The position numbers and the translations under genes are program-made. Below the pieces are notes generated by a model, which worked only from the letters and a program-made list of their open reading frames with translations, did not search any database and had not been told where the DNA came from. 64,000 nt of DNA from Verrucomicrobiia bacterium DG1235. GTDB lineage: Bacteria; Verrucomicrobiota; Verrucomicrobiia; Opitutales; Opitutaceae. The stretch is taken from assembly GCA_000155695.1 (NCBI GenBank), contig DS990592.1, positions 3,472,335 to 3,536,334 on the forward strand, given 5' to 3'. Positions within the stretch are counted from its first letter, which is position 1, and each line of letters starts with the position of its first letter. Positions 8,678 through 17,151 of this stretch are shown here, piece by piece.

Positions 8678-9100
8678 CTACAAATTCGACTTCTGTTTCC
8701 GCTTTTCCTTAAGCTTCTTCAGACCCTTCTTCCCTATCTGTCGACGCAGCTCCTTAAACTTCGCCAACTGCTCCGCATCCAACACCTCCGCCAGCTTCGC
8801 GTCGCTCTCTTTGCGTGAGGCCTGCAGCTCCGGCCTTGCTTCACTCATCGCATGCCGATCCGGACGCGCCCCCTTCTGTAAATCGATTCCATGCTTCTCC
8901 AGGATTGCCCTCCGAGCCTCCCGCGTCTCCTGCAGTATTCCCTTCACCTGCTCCCGCTGCTCATCGGTCAAATCAAGCTGCTCCACCACGGATTCCAAAT
9001 CTGTCGGAGCTTTCGCCTCCTCACCCTGAGCCCCAAGCGAAACAGCCGCGCACAAAGCGACAGCTCCCAAAACAAAACGTATACATTTAGCAATCTTCAT
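8678..9100 (-). CDS. Periplasmic Spy/LTXXQ-type small helical protein
   Basis: 140 residues starting at MKIAKCIRFVLGAVALCA, a good signal peptide cleaved after AVSLGAQ. The mature chain is highly charged and helical: LDLTDEQREQVKGILQE and LAEVLDAEQLAKFKEL are the two LTxxQ-like repeats of the Spy/CpxP/Zra-P class, and the C-terminus ends in a Lys/Arg-rich tail (KKGLKKLKEKRKQK). Such proteins act as periplasmic chaperones or envelope-stress accessory factors. It is monocistronic as far as can be seen. The ATG six codons upstream (MQWGGLM) would place charged residues before the signal peptide and is less likely. Confidence 0.75.
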   Translation of the reverse strand: MKIAKCIRFVLGAVALCAAVSLGAQGEEAKAPTDLESVVEQLDLTDEQREQVKGILQETREARRAILEKHGIDLQKGARPDRHAMSEARPELQASRKESDAKLAEVLDAEQLAKFKELRRQIGKKGLKKLKEKRKQKSNL

Positions 9101-9267
9101 AAGCCCACCCCATTGCAAACTTCATGCCAACGAGAGGACGCCTTCCTAAGTACCTACCTAGCAGCCGCTAAGGAAAAACGTCTTTTCTCCCCTCACGCCA
9201 ATTTGGGAAAAGCTCCCCAACCCACACGCCACATTCGCCTGCCTCTTTGGGTTCCATTCCCCAAGCT

Positions 9268-10026
9268 CTACCACCAGCCTTGGCTCCCGCCATACTTCGC
9301 AAGCATTGCAAGACACATTACTACCACCAAGCCACGCAGCACCTGCGGATTGATCCGCAACAGACAATGCGAGCCGAGCCAAGCCCCCAACAATTGCCCC
9401 AAAATCATTGTCCCACCGGCCAGCCACGCCACTTTTCCCGCGAACAGAAAAACGCAGAGAGACGCAATATTCGTCGCAAAATTCAAGGTCTTGGCAACCG
9501 CAGTCGCCTCCACCAAACCCTGGCCGCGCAAGCTCACCCCAGCGAGCGAAAAAAACGACCCAGTACCGGGACCGAACATACCATCGTACCAGCCAATTCC
9601 CGGTACCGCAAAACCGCGAAATACCCCGACTCTTGCCTTCAGTACTTTCCCTCGCTCCCTAACTTGCGGCATCAGCAAAAAATAAAGTGCCGTACTCGTC
9701 AAAACGATAGGTATCAACAAACTCAATACAGATACATCGACAAACTGCACCGCCACCGATCCACCTGCAGATCCACAAAAGGCGAGCGCCATCAACGACC
9801 TCACATCCCTCCACTCAACCCTGCCATTCTTCACCATCATCCAACTCGCCGTAGCCGTCCCCACGCTACCTTGAAGCTTGTTCGTCCCCAATGCTACAAG
9901 CGGCGGAACACCAGCCATCAAAAGGGCCGGCAAAGCGATCAACCCGCCACCGCCTGCAAGCGTGTCAATAAATCCCGCCAGCAACGCGACTAAAAACAAA
10001 ACCGCTAATATATCATACGTCATCAC
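9268..10026 (-). CDS. TSUP (TauE/SafE, YfcA-like) membrane transporter
   Basis: 252 residues with about eight helices in two homologous halves. The first half carries the signature GFIDTLAGGGGLIALPALL followed by NKLQGSVGTATA; the second carries GWYDGMFGPGTGSFF and KTLNFATNIAS. This pattern marks the YfcA branch of the sulfite exporter/TauE-SafE family, anion exporters for sulfite, sulfoacetate or related compounds. There is no sulfur-metabolism gene nearby, so the substrate is open. The promoter region upstream is shared with the stretch containing the candidate ncRNA. Confidence 0.85.
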   Translation of the reverse strand: MMTYDILAVLFLVALLAGFIDTLAGGGGLIALPALLMAGVPPLVALGTNKLQGSVGTATASWMMVKNGRVEWRDVRSLMALAFCGSAGGSVAVQFVDVSVLSLLIPIVLTSTALYFLLMPQVRERGKVLKARVGVFRGFAVPGIGWYDGMFGPGTGSFFSLAGVSLRGQGLVEATAVAKTLNFATNIASLCVFLFAGKVAWLAGGTMILGQLLGAWLGSHCLLRINPQVLRGLVVVMCLAMLAKYGGSQGWW

Positions 10027-10282
10027 ACCCCTATATCATAATCATGAAGATCGAATACAGAGCCCCCGAAAACATGATTAGCAACCTCTAAAGTAGATCG
10101 GTAAGAAGTCTCCGTTTTTCAATTACACAGTAAATAAGATGCGATTTCATGCACTCATAATTCATCACTAAGTGAACACCCGAACAAGGGACTTTAACCA
10201 GCCTCACAAACAGGGTTAACATCGCTCAAGGCATACCAATTGTCCCTGAAAAAGAAACCGCTAGCTTAGAAATGTAACTAAT
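10027..10282. other. Gene-free stretch upstream of the TSUP gene
   Basis: No reading frame of substance on either strand. It is moderately AT-rich and should hold the TSUP promoter (- strand) and possibly the promoter of the candidate + strand RNA that follows (TAATGTATAAAAAACG near 10272-10288). No repeat family of this window occurs in it. Confidence 0.4.
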
Positions 10283-10450
10283 GTATAAAAAACGCTTTCT
10301 AAGCTTAAGAGTTTCGTGCGCATTACGATCCCCTTTGGATGCTTGCTACCCCATTGTGCACTTTCTGACAGGTCTCAGTTCAAAAGGCGTTTGGAACCCG
10401 TAGACAGCATTCTTTAGCCACAAGGTCTCAGCAGCCTTGTGGCTTTTTTG
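10283..10450 (+). ncRNA. Candidate structured non-coding RNA ending in an intrinsic terminator
   Basis: About 165 bases with no coding frame, bounded 3' by a strong + strand terminator with no + strand protein gene before it. AAACGC near the 5' end can pair with GCGTTT near 10385-10391; inside, ATCC/GGAT, GTGC/GCAC and CTGA/TCAG give small hairpins. The 9-mer AGGTCTCAG occurs twice (near 10372 and 10423). A plausible -10 (TATAAA) precedes it. I do not recognise 6S, SRP, tmRNA or RNase P signatures. It could also be the leader of a lost gene. Confidence 0.35.
10417..10450 (+). terminator. Intrinsic terminator
   Basis: GCCACAAGG, a 9-base loop, then CCTTGTGGC followed by TTTTTTG: a 9-bp perfect stem and a six-T run. 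It points to + strand transcription from the left, although no protein gene lies there. Confidence 0.8.
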
Positions 10451-10605
10451 TACCACGCCACCTGGCCCATGCAAAAAGGCTCATCACCATCTAGCGGTGA
10501 AAACCTCTGAATAGACTTAGGGCTGGCGCTCGCGCCATGCCGCGGCGCAAGGAGGCGTTCTCCAGTTCGACCAAACATCTGTTTCCACCCCTTTTGTTGA
10601 TGAGC

Positions 10606-10642
10606 AAAAAAAAGCGCCTCCGGAAATCACTTCCGAAGGCGC
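10606..10642 (-). terminator. Intrinsic terminator of the TonB-dependent receptor gene
   Basis: On the - strand, 34 bases after the receptor stop, GCGCCTTCGGAAG pairs across a 3-base loop with the G-rich return arm (one mismatch), then eight T residues follow. It is a classical strong terminator. Confidence 0.88.
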
Positions 10643-10676
10643 AGATAAGAGATACGTTTCTTTAGAGTACCTTTCT

Positions 10677-13600
10677 CTAGAAGGTGAAGGTGTTGCGCAG
10701 CGTCCAAGTAGTTGGAGCGCCAATACGCACCGTGCCTAGACTTCCGTCAGGCTGACCCGTCACCGGATAAAGGTCGTCACCGCCAAAAGCATTGCGAATG
10801 TTCAGCTGGATCTTCCAGTCTACGCTGTCATTGAGAGCCATCTCATAACCAGCCCAGAAATCCCAAGACTCCTCAGATCGGCCAAATATAGGATTGGCAA
10901 CGTCGTAAAGACTGCCATCAGCCCCTTGCGTGACTGGGAAACCTACCGTTGGAGCTTCCTGATAGCGCCAGCTGCCACCAAGGTTGAGACCAGCGAATCG
11001 GCCATCGGTGAAAGCGTAATTAGCCACCATGTTATAACGCCACTCGACAAGCTCAGGTACATTTCCGTTTTCCAGCGCTCGCCAGAAATTAAGACCAGCA
11101 ATGGTCTCGCGCATGTACTTGCCCTCGGTCGTTTCTCCACCCTGATCACTCAGAGTGTTGTCATCCTGAGGACCCCAAAGACGGATGTCGCCTTGAGGCG
11201 TGTTCTGGAAGTCCGCATAGCGAGCCTCGACGAAATCTACATACCCCGAAGCAAGATTCGAGCGCTGAGCTTCCGTCTGGGCCGCGTTGAAGGCGACACT
11301 CAAGCCATCGATGGGATTAGCTACCAGCTCGAGCTCGAAACCTTGCGAGAAGGTATCCGAAGTCGTGACCAAGCCTGGAGGACCAAAATTGGTCTGTCCG
11401 CCTTGAGTCTCGTAGTTGGTCAATGCCCACGTTTGCTGGAACTGCTCGGATACCGGATTCGCAAGCCAAGCGGTGATTGCCGCCTCCTGCACTGCATAGG
11501 CCGTATCCAACTGTTCCTGACTATAGTCTCCTTCACTGTCGGGATCGCCAGCAGGCTGGTAGACAACGTCGCCGCCTGAGCTTGAAGTACCGAACACCGT
11601 GGCGAAAGCGCCTCGCCGATCACGCGCTTCGAGAGCGTACTGCTGACCCCACGCCTCTACGGCGCCGATCAAGTAGTTGCCCGCAATCGCATCGCCAGCA
11701 TTCGCATTGAAGACCGTCGTCTCATACCAGTTCGCCTTAAGAGTGTACTTGTCGTCGAAAGCCGAAACACTGAAGCCATACTCCTCGGTTTCACCCGTTG
11801 GCGACGGCACAACATTTCCCAACACGTCGATACGACCCGCATCTGGCTGGAAGTTCTCCGACTCATTGTAGTGGAACGAAAGACTGACACCTGTATTGTC
11901 GCGGAAGGTTTGCGGCGTGTGCACCACAACACTCTTGGTGAGAGACTCCCCACTTTCAGAGTTGTAGGAGCGATTGTACGGCTGCAGATCATTCGGCCCG
12001 TTAGGGAGCTGAAAATCCGGATCAAAAGGATTTACAATACCGTCCACGCCGGGAAGCGTTCCGGCTCCGCGAGCGGTATCCGTATCCTTGCGCCAGCCAA
12101 TCATTGGCACGACCATTCCATCAAAAAGGAATCCCTGCCAAACCAAAGCTTCGGACTCGATCTTGTTGTCGAGCTTCGTCGCATTGGTGTAAGGTCGGCT
12201 TTCGAACGGCATCGAGTAGGCATTGACAATCTCGATAGGAATCGTCTGCCAGCCAATGTAGTTGGCAGGATCGTTGAGCTCGTCATCCGACAAACCATCC
12301 AGTTCCGGATCAAATCCGTCGACTGGCGTATTGTTCCAGACCGAGATCGAAGTGCTCGTAGGCGCCTGAAACGTAGTTACAGGGCTGATACCAAGTCCGC
12401 TGGCCGAGCTAGCTCCCGCTACGCTTCCGCCAAGGTAGCTAAACACGTGGGCATCTCGCTGGGCCTGATTGACCGCAGAACCCGCACTAGGAGCATAAGA
12501 ACTCCCAATGAAATTCCGCTTGTACGAGAAACTCTTATCGTCGATCTGATTCTCGCTATACAATCCCGTGAAGACATGGCGTCCTAGCCATTTCCCCAGT
12601 GTTTCATTGCTGGAATCCCGGAAGTCGAGCTCCCCATATACAGTCGCGCGCATGACCTCGCGATCACGCATCTCACGGTATCCGTCACCACTGCCGCTCG
12701 AGACAACCAATGGGCGGCCTACGTTCGGATTCTCCGTGCCGTCGACAAAATGAGAGATGACATCGACCGTGATTGCGGCAGCATCCGGGCTAAGGAAATT
12801 CTCGCGTCCCCAGTCCGCCGATTGCTTGTCGTAGGCCAGCTCGTATCCCAGACGGTTATCAAAGAAATTTTGACGAAACGCGAAATTCAGCGCGTCAAAA
12901 TCATTGAACTCCCGCTTGTTCGAACCTTCCAACAAATTGTCATAAAAGTTGAATACAGTCGGATCAACGAGCGACTTCGCCTTGTAAGCGCTGATATCCG
13001 TTCCCGGAAATGCAGTGCCGCCAACATTCGAAGCGTAGATGTTATAGGGGCCGATGCCACGAAGCTGACCTCCTCCAGAACCACGTGTGCCACCACTGCC
13101 GATGGGATAGGTCCGCACATCAGCCGGCGTAGCGTAAAGCTGATCGCCCTCTGGCGAAAACGCCACCGCTACCCCGTCGTAAACACGGTTCCCAATGGGA
13201 GCAAGCCAAGCAGAATAATTCGGCGAGCTCGACTGCGTCGCGCCCCCGTAGCCGTTCGGAGTCGTTCCGTCCGCAAGATACCAATCTTCGGAATCCGTTG
13301 AGGTAATCACGTCCGCGCGATAGGTCTGCTTCCCCATGCTCTCAAACCAAGGACTGATCATGTCAATCGGAGGCGTGAGGCGAGGGTTGTTGGACTCGAT
13401 TTCACCATTTTCGTAGCTGAACGAAAACTCACTATTATAGCTGGACCCACTTAACGCTGCAGGCTTCCAAGTTAAGGCTGCGAATAAACGCTCGTCATCG
13501 CGAAACGCCGGATCCTGACGGTAGTTCCTGTTGTCGCTCAAGAGCGCCACACGCGCCGCAAGCTCATCCTCAATCAACACTTTATTGAAATTAGCGGACA

Positions 13601-14240
13601 AACGAGTCGAGCCAAAGCTGCCAAACTCGATGGCGACTTCATTCTCATCACTGAAATCAGCGCTCTGCAACCCGGCGTTGATAATGCCAGCAGGCGATCC
13701 GATACCAAAAAGCACGGAGTTCGGCCCACGCTGCAGGTCAACGCGACTTATGTTATAAGAGTCCCATGGAATATCAGAGAGATAGAAACTCCGAGTATTG
13801 TCAGCTTCGTCAAGACCGCGAACACGCGTATTCGAAACCGGTGAGTTGCGATGCGTAGTGTCTAGAACCGCACCGGCTCCCCCTCCAACGAAGTTACCTC
13901 CCTGCCCCGCGACTTCCGTGCTCATCGCATAGACAAGCAAGTCTTCAGCGTTATTAGAGTTCGTATCCTTTAGAAACTCCTCCGTGACCACGGAGATAGC
14001 AGAACCTACATCCTTCAAGTTCGTGCGGATACGAGTACCCGCAAGAGTGGAAGTCGCTCGGTAGCCCGAATCGTCAGTACCCTCTACTGTGAAAGGACTG
14101 AGTTCGAATACGTCTTCCTCCTCGTCACTAGCTTGTCCAAAAGCGAGAGGGGAAACCAGAAGCATGACCCCGATCGCCAAAGATCGCGGCATACCTCTCG
14201 AATTTCGATTTAGATATGTTTGTTTGATAGTATTTTTCAT
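10677..14240 (-). CDS. TonB-dependent outer-membrane receptor (Opitutia type)
   Basis: 1187 residues. An N-terminal signal peptide (SLAIGVMLLVSPLAFGQ, cleaved near residue 36) is followed by EEDVFELSPFTVEG, a likely TonB box, and the plug domain (DVGSAISVVTEEFLKD... RVRGLDEADNTRSFYLSDIP, VDLQRGPNSVLFGIGSPAGI). The remainder is a 22-strand barrel with long extracellular loops, ending in the terminal-aromatic strand WTLRNTFTF. It takes up a large ligand across the outer membrane at the expense of the proton motive force. It stands alone, with its own terminator and a long leader. The ligand is probably a plant or algal oligosaccharide by context, but no SusD partner is present. Confidence 0.93.
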   Translation of the reverse strand: MKNTIKQTYLNRNSRGMPRSLAIGVMLLVSPLAFGQASDEEEDVFELSPFTVEGTDDSGYRATSTLAGTRIRTNLKDVGSAISVVTEEFLKDTNSNNAEDLLVYAMSTEVAGQGGNFVGGGAGAVLDTTHRNSPVSNTRVRGLDEADNTRSFYLSDIPWDSYNISRVDLQRGPNSVLFGIGSPAGIINAGLQSADFSDENEVAIEFGSFGSTRLSANFNKVLIEDELAARVALLSDNRNYRQDPAFRDDERLFAALTWKPAALSGSSYNSEFSFSYENGEIESNNPRLTPPIDMISPWFESMGKQTYRADVITSTDSEDWYLADGTTPNGYGGATQSSSPNYSAWLAPIGNRVYDGVAVAFSPEGDQLYATPADVRTYPIGSGGTRGSGGGQLRGIGPYNIYASNVGGTAFPGTDISAYKAKSLVDPTVFNFYDNLLEGSNKREFNDFDALNFAFRQNFFDNRLGYELAYDKQSADWGRENFLSPDAAAITVDVISHFVDGTENPNVGRPLVVSSGSGDGYREMRDREVMRATVYGELDFRDSSNETLGKWLGRHVFTGLYSENQIDDKSFSYKRNFIGSSYAPSAGSAVNQAQRDAHVFSYLGGSVAGASSASGLGISPVTTFQAPTSTSISVWNNTPVDGFDPELDGLSDDELNDPANYIGWQTIPIEIVNAYSMPFESRPYTNATKLDNKIESEALVWQGFLFDGMVVPMIGWRKDTDTARGAGTLPGVDGIVNPFDPDFQLPNGPNDLQPYNRSYNSESGESLTKSVVVHTPQTFRDNTGVSLSFHYNESENFQPDAGRIDVLGNVVPSPTGETEEYGFSVSAFDDKYTLKANWYETTVFNANAGDAIAGNYLIGAVEAWGQQYALEARDRRGAFATVFGTSSSGGDVVYQPAGDPDSEGDYSQEQLDTAYAVQEAAITAWLANPVSEQFQQTWALTNYETQGGQTNFGPPGLVTTSDTFSQGFELELVANPIDGLSVAFNAAQTEAQRSNLASGYVDFVEARYADFQNTPQGDIRLWGPQDDNTLSDQGGETTEGKYMRETIAGLNFWRALENGNVPELVEWRYNMVANYAFTDGRFAGLNLGGSWRYQEAPTVGFPVTQGADGSLYDVANPIFGRSEESWDFWAGYEMALNDSVDWKIQLNIRNAFGGDDLYPVTGQPDGSLGTVRIGAPTTWTLRNTFTF

Positions 14241-14284
14241 GGGTTTGAGTGAATCACGGGTTCACATTATTGGTTTTTACTTGC

Positions 14285-14307
14285 TCCTCTTTTTAGATAA
14301 AAGAGGA
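14285..14307 (-). promoter_or_regulatory. 9-bp perfect inverted repeat in the receptor leader
   Basis: TCCTCTTTT and AAAAGAGGA separated by five bases, 45 bases before the receptor ATG. In RNA it would form a hairpin just upstream of the start, with GAGGA in its 3' arm, so it might mask or present a ribosome-binding element. As DNA it could be an operator. Confidence 0.4.
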
Positions 14308-14322
14308 CACAAAGGGACCTGA

Positions 14323-14337
14323 GAACGGTATCCGTTC
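14323..14337. promoter_or_regulatory. 6-3-6 palindrome upstream of the receptor gene
   Basis: GAACGGATACCGTTC (read on the - strand) is a perfect inverted repeat 83 bases before the receptor start. Its form suits a dimeric repressor such as a LacI- or GntR-type regulator, but no regulator gene is nearby. Confidence 0.4.
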
Positions 14338-14429
14338 CCTCTAAAGACGACCTTGCTCAAGGCATGGGGGTACAGCAGGGCATAGGTGCCCGAAGAGCAG
14401 ACGCTAGATCATAGAATGACAGCTATTAG

Positions 14430-14880
14430 GGGTTACTTGGATAATGCTTCTTAGCAGAGCAAATGGGGCGCAAAATACCTAAAAAAGTATAAAAACAAAC
14501 TGTCTATTCAGTGCATCTCTACAAACAAAAAACCGCTCAACGGAAAATTTTATCTATAGATATACCAAATTCATCATCAACAACCTTCACGACCATGCCG
14601 TGCCTTGAAAGCCTACATACAGAAGGAAAAAATCAACCCAATTAAAACACATAAGACGTTGTAAAATAAACACTTAAGAATCGCTATCAACCACACACCC
14701 CTCCTCCAAAAAACAAAAATATATAGATTATAAATAATTGTTTTTAGACTATTTTATAGAATAAACATAAGAGAGAGGGAACTCCCCTAAGGGCTTTATC
14801 TTTAAAGCGCAAAGCGTTAACTAAATATATATTAAATACTGAATATCTCATATATATAATATATCTAAAACTTAAATCGT
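14430..14880. other. AT-rich non-coding island
   Basis: About 450 bases strikingly richer in A and T than the surrounding sequence, with runs such as TATATATAATATATC. No gene, no DnaA-box cluster and no transposon end can be recognised. It probably contains the receptor promoter(s) and would give a long 5' leader. Confidence 0.5.
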
Positions 14881-15098
14881 GATTTCACAAAAAGTGCATC
14901 CAACTGTGCCCATCGCGCGAGTAAAACCGCCAAAAATCGCCTGACACGAATCCTAAGCCGCAAAAGGCAATCTGATCGCCCCACATCGCTTCTCCGCAGG
15001 CTACAGTCGCCACCCCGACATTCTTCAATGCACAGGATTGAAACGAGCAGCCTTCCGAACCAACACGAACGAGGTACAAGCCGTCCGCCAAACGCGTC

Positions 15099-16409
15099 TC
15101 AACCCTCTTCGCCCGTCGCTTTCCTTAAGGCGCGTGCCCACGGACTGGATACATCTTTATTGCCGCCAGAACCACGAGCTTTGCCCGCTGCCGCCTTGCG
15201 CAACTTATCCTTCTTGCTCGGGCGCTTCCCCTTGACCGGGGCCTTTCCTTTCGCAGGGTCCTCGGGATTCCAATTCTCCGGCACAAACCCTTCCAAACGC
15301 TCCCGCTCAAGCCTCAGTCCGTTCTTTTTCTCGATCAGACGAAAATGCGCGTCCTTGTCATCCGTGATGAAATTGACCGCCAGCCCCGATTCCCCAGCCC
15401 GACCCGTGCGGCCAATACGGTGCACGTAATCCGCCGCAGATCGCGGCAAATCGTAATTCACCACACAAGGCAGCCCGGCGATATCGATCCCGCGCGCCGC
15501 CACATCGGTCGCCATCAGCACACGTACCTTGCTTTGCTTGAACCGCTCAAGAGAACGAGCCCGCTTATCCTGACTCATATTTCCATGCAACGCGACCGCC
15601 TTGATCCCATGCTTCTGAAGCTTAACCGTCACGTTCTCGGCTCGGCGTTTCGAGCCGACAAAAACCAATACTCGCTCCCATCCCTCGGTCTCCAGCAAAT
15701 GCCGCAACAGTCCAGTACGCGAGTTCCCGTCCACCTCGATCGCCCGCTGAGCGATGCTTTCCACCGGCCGCGACGCCGCTTCCAGCTCGATCTTCACCGG
15801 ATCCTTCAACAACGCGTTCGCCAGCGAAACCACGTTCTGTGGAAACGTCGCCGAAAACAAAAGATTCTGCCGCCCCTCAGGCAACATCTCTAAAATGGTG
15901 TTCAACTCCTCCGCAAATCCGAGAGCGAGCAAACGGTCCGCCTCGTCCAGTACCAGCATCTCCACCTCATCAAGCACCACCGAGCGACGCTCCGCCAAAT
16001 CGATCAAACGCCCCGGCGTCGCCACCACCACCTCCACGCCCGCATAAGCCGCCTTCATCTGAGCATCGTAGCCCACGCCGCCAAACGCCACCAGCACCCT
16101 CGCCTTCCGCGGCGCGCCCTCCGCATAACGCTCGATCGCCGCCCCGACTTGCACCGCCAGCTCACGCGTCGGCACCAGCACCAAAAAGCGAGGCTTCGCC
16201 TTCTGCTCCTCCATCCCGGCCAAGCGCTCGATAATCGGAAGCGAAAACGCCGCCGTCTTCCCCGAACCCGTCTGAGCCGCCGCCAGCAAATCGCTCCCTT
16301 TCAAAACCACCGGAATAGCCGCCGCCTGGATAGGAGTAGCCTCCTCATACCCAAGGGTTTCAAGCGACCTAAGCAAAAAATCTGAAAGAGAAAGCGAAGC
16401 AAATGACAT
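15099..16409 (-). CDS. DEAD-box ATP-dependent RNA helicase (RhlE-like)
   Basis: 436 residues with every DEAD-box motif in order: Q motif ATPIQ, motif I AAQTGSGKT, Ia PTRELA, Ib TPGRL, II DEAD in LVLDEADRL, III SAT, IV LVFVGSKRRAE, V ATDVAARGIDI and VI HRIGRTGRAG. The C-terminus is a basic tail (KRPSKKDKLRKAAAGKARGS) as in RhlE and RNA-cold-shock helicases. Likely role: RNA unwinding in ribosome assembly or mRNA decay. The start chosen (MSFASLSLSDFLL) follows the upstream VF530 gene by 41 bases; the longer frame would overlap that gene. Confidence 0.92.
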   Translation of the reverse strand: MSFASLSLSDFLLRSLETLGYEEATPIQAAAIPVVLKGSDLLAAAQTGSGKTAAFSLPIIERLAGMEEQKAKPRFLVLVPTRELAVQVGAAIERYAEGAPRKARVLVAFGGVGYDAQMKAAYAGVEVVVATPGRLIDLAERRSVVLDEVEMLVLDEADRLLALGFAEELNTILEMLPEGRQNLLFSATFPQNVVSLANALLKDPVKIELEAASRPVESIAQRAIEVDGNSRTGLLRHLLETEGWERVLVFVGSKRRAENVTVKLQKHGIKAVALHGNMSQDKRARSLERFKQSKVRVLMATDVAARGIDIAGLPCVVNYDLPRSAADYVHRIGRTGRAGESGLAVNFITDDKDAHFRLIEKKNGLRLERERLEGFVPENWNPEDPAKGKAPVKGKRPSKKDKLRKAAAGKARGSGGNKDVSSPWARALRKATGEEG

Positions 16410-16450
16410 AGCCCAGAACCACTGCGCCCAAAACTCAGCCTTGGCAAGGC

Positions 16451-16828
16451 CTAGCCCTCCTCTTCGAAAGGCTTGCCCGTCCACGGATTCATCTTCGGAC
16501 TAGGCGCCGGACGCGGCTTGAACGGCCGCCGCGACGGCAACAAAGGCTCTCGACGCGGCTCCTCATCATCCTCCAGCTTGCGCTCGACCTTCTTCCGCAC
16601 CGGCGGCACCAGCCCGATAGAGATCATGTAAAGATCCTCCACCTTGTTGCGCGCCCAAAACGTCTTGCGAAGAAACTTCAAGCTCGAGTCCAAGCTCGGA
16701 TTCACCGCAAAGCAATTGATCGAAATCCGCGACGCCAACTCGTCCCAGCCATAACGCTCCACCAATTCCGTCAGCATCGCCTTCAGCGACTTCCCATGCA
16801 TCGGATCCTTCTTCGCCCCCTCGCTCAT
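16451..16828 (-). CDS. VF530-type small protein
   Basis: 125 residues. Residues 1-70 fit the VF530 family (DPMHGKSLKAMLTELVERYG, then FAVNPSLDSSLKFLRKTFWA), small alpha-helical proteins with a DNA-binding-like fold of unknown function. A proline- and arginine-rich tail ends in MNPWTGKPFEEEG. The gene lies 41 bases upstream of the RNA helicase in the same direction, so it may act with the helicase in nucleic-acid handling (inference). Confidence 0.8.
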   Translation of the reverse strand: MSEGAKKDPMHGKSLKAMLTELVERYGWDELASRISINCFAVNPSLDSSLKFLRKTFWARNKVEDLYMISIGLVPPVRKKVERKLEDDEEPRREPLLPSRRPFKPRPAPSPKMNPWTGKPFEEEG

Positions 16829-16917
16829 TCGAAAGGCATAAGCTGCCAATGCTGCAAGCGCGTCAACCCAAAGCTGGAGCGAGACGCCTCAGCTCGCTTT
16901 CCCCACCCCCAAAAAAA

Positions 16918-17144
16918 TGGTTCATCACCAAACACAGTGGAAATAAGACCCACCCCGGATGGCGTCACTCTTGCCATCTTGAATCCTGCCGAAAGAGGCA
17001 GATCCGCTATCCAGACCACTCAATCCAAACGCAAACATACAAACCCATTCGAATCCTGCTGGCCGCAGGCCACCCTGTTCCGGCCAAAGGCCGGATCTCT
17101 GTTAAAACAATTCATCCCCGTCCACTCGATTTGACGATGAACCA
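16918..17144. repeat. MITE-like interspersed repeat, copy A (227 bp)
   Basis: Begins TGGTTCATCACC and ends GACGATGAACCA, so the ends are imperfect inverted repeats sharing TGGTTCATC. It closely matches copy B near 26.4-26.7 kb without internal indels over some 170 bases, and copy C near 34.3 kb matches its last 100 bases. The core holds two short hairpins (17060-17072 and 17080-17094). It is flanked by A-tracts on both sides and sits between convergent transcription units. No transposase is encoded. Confidence 0.8.
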
Positions 17145-17151
17145 AAAAAAC

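Noticed and set aside
14430-14880. Replication origin in the AT-rich island
   Set aside because: No DnaA-box cluster, no dnaA/dnaN or parAB neighbours, and skew does not change sign there.
14885-15091. A 68-codon - strand frame just after the helicase gene
   Set aside because: Needs a TTG start without ribosome-binding site, has unusual Cys/Trp composition, and no recognisable family; it may be chance.
17048-17075. TTCGAATCC in the MITE-like element resembles a tRNA T-loop
   Set aside because: The flanking bases do not pair as a T-stem and no anticodon or acceptor arm can be drawn, so it is not a tRNA or a tRNA-derived attachment site.
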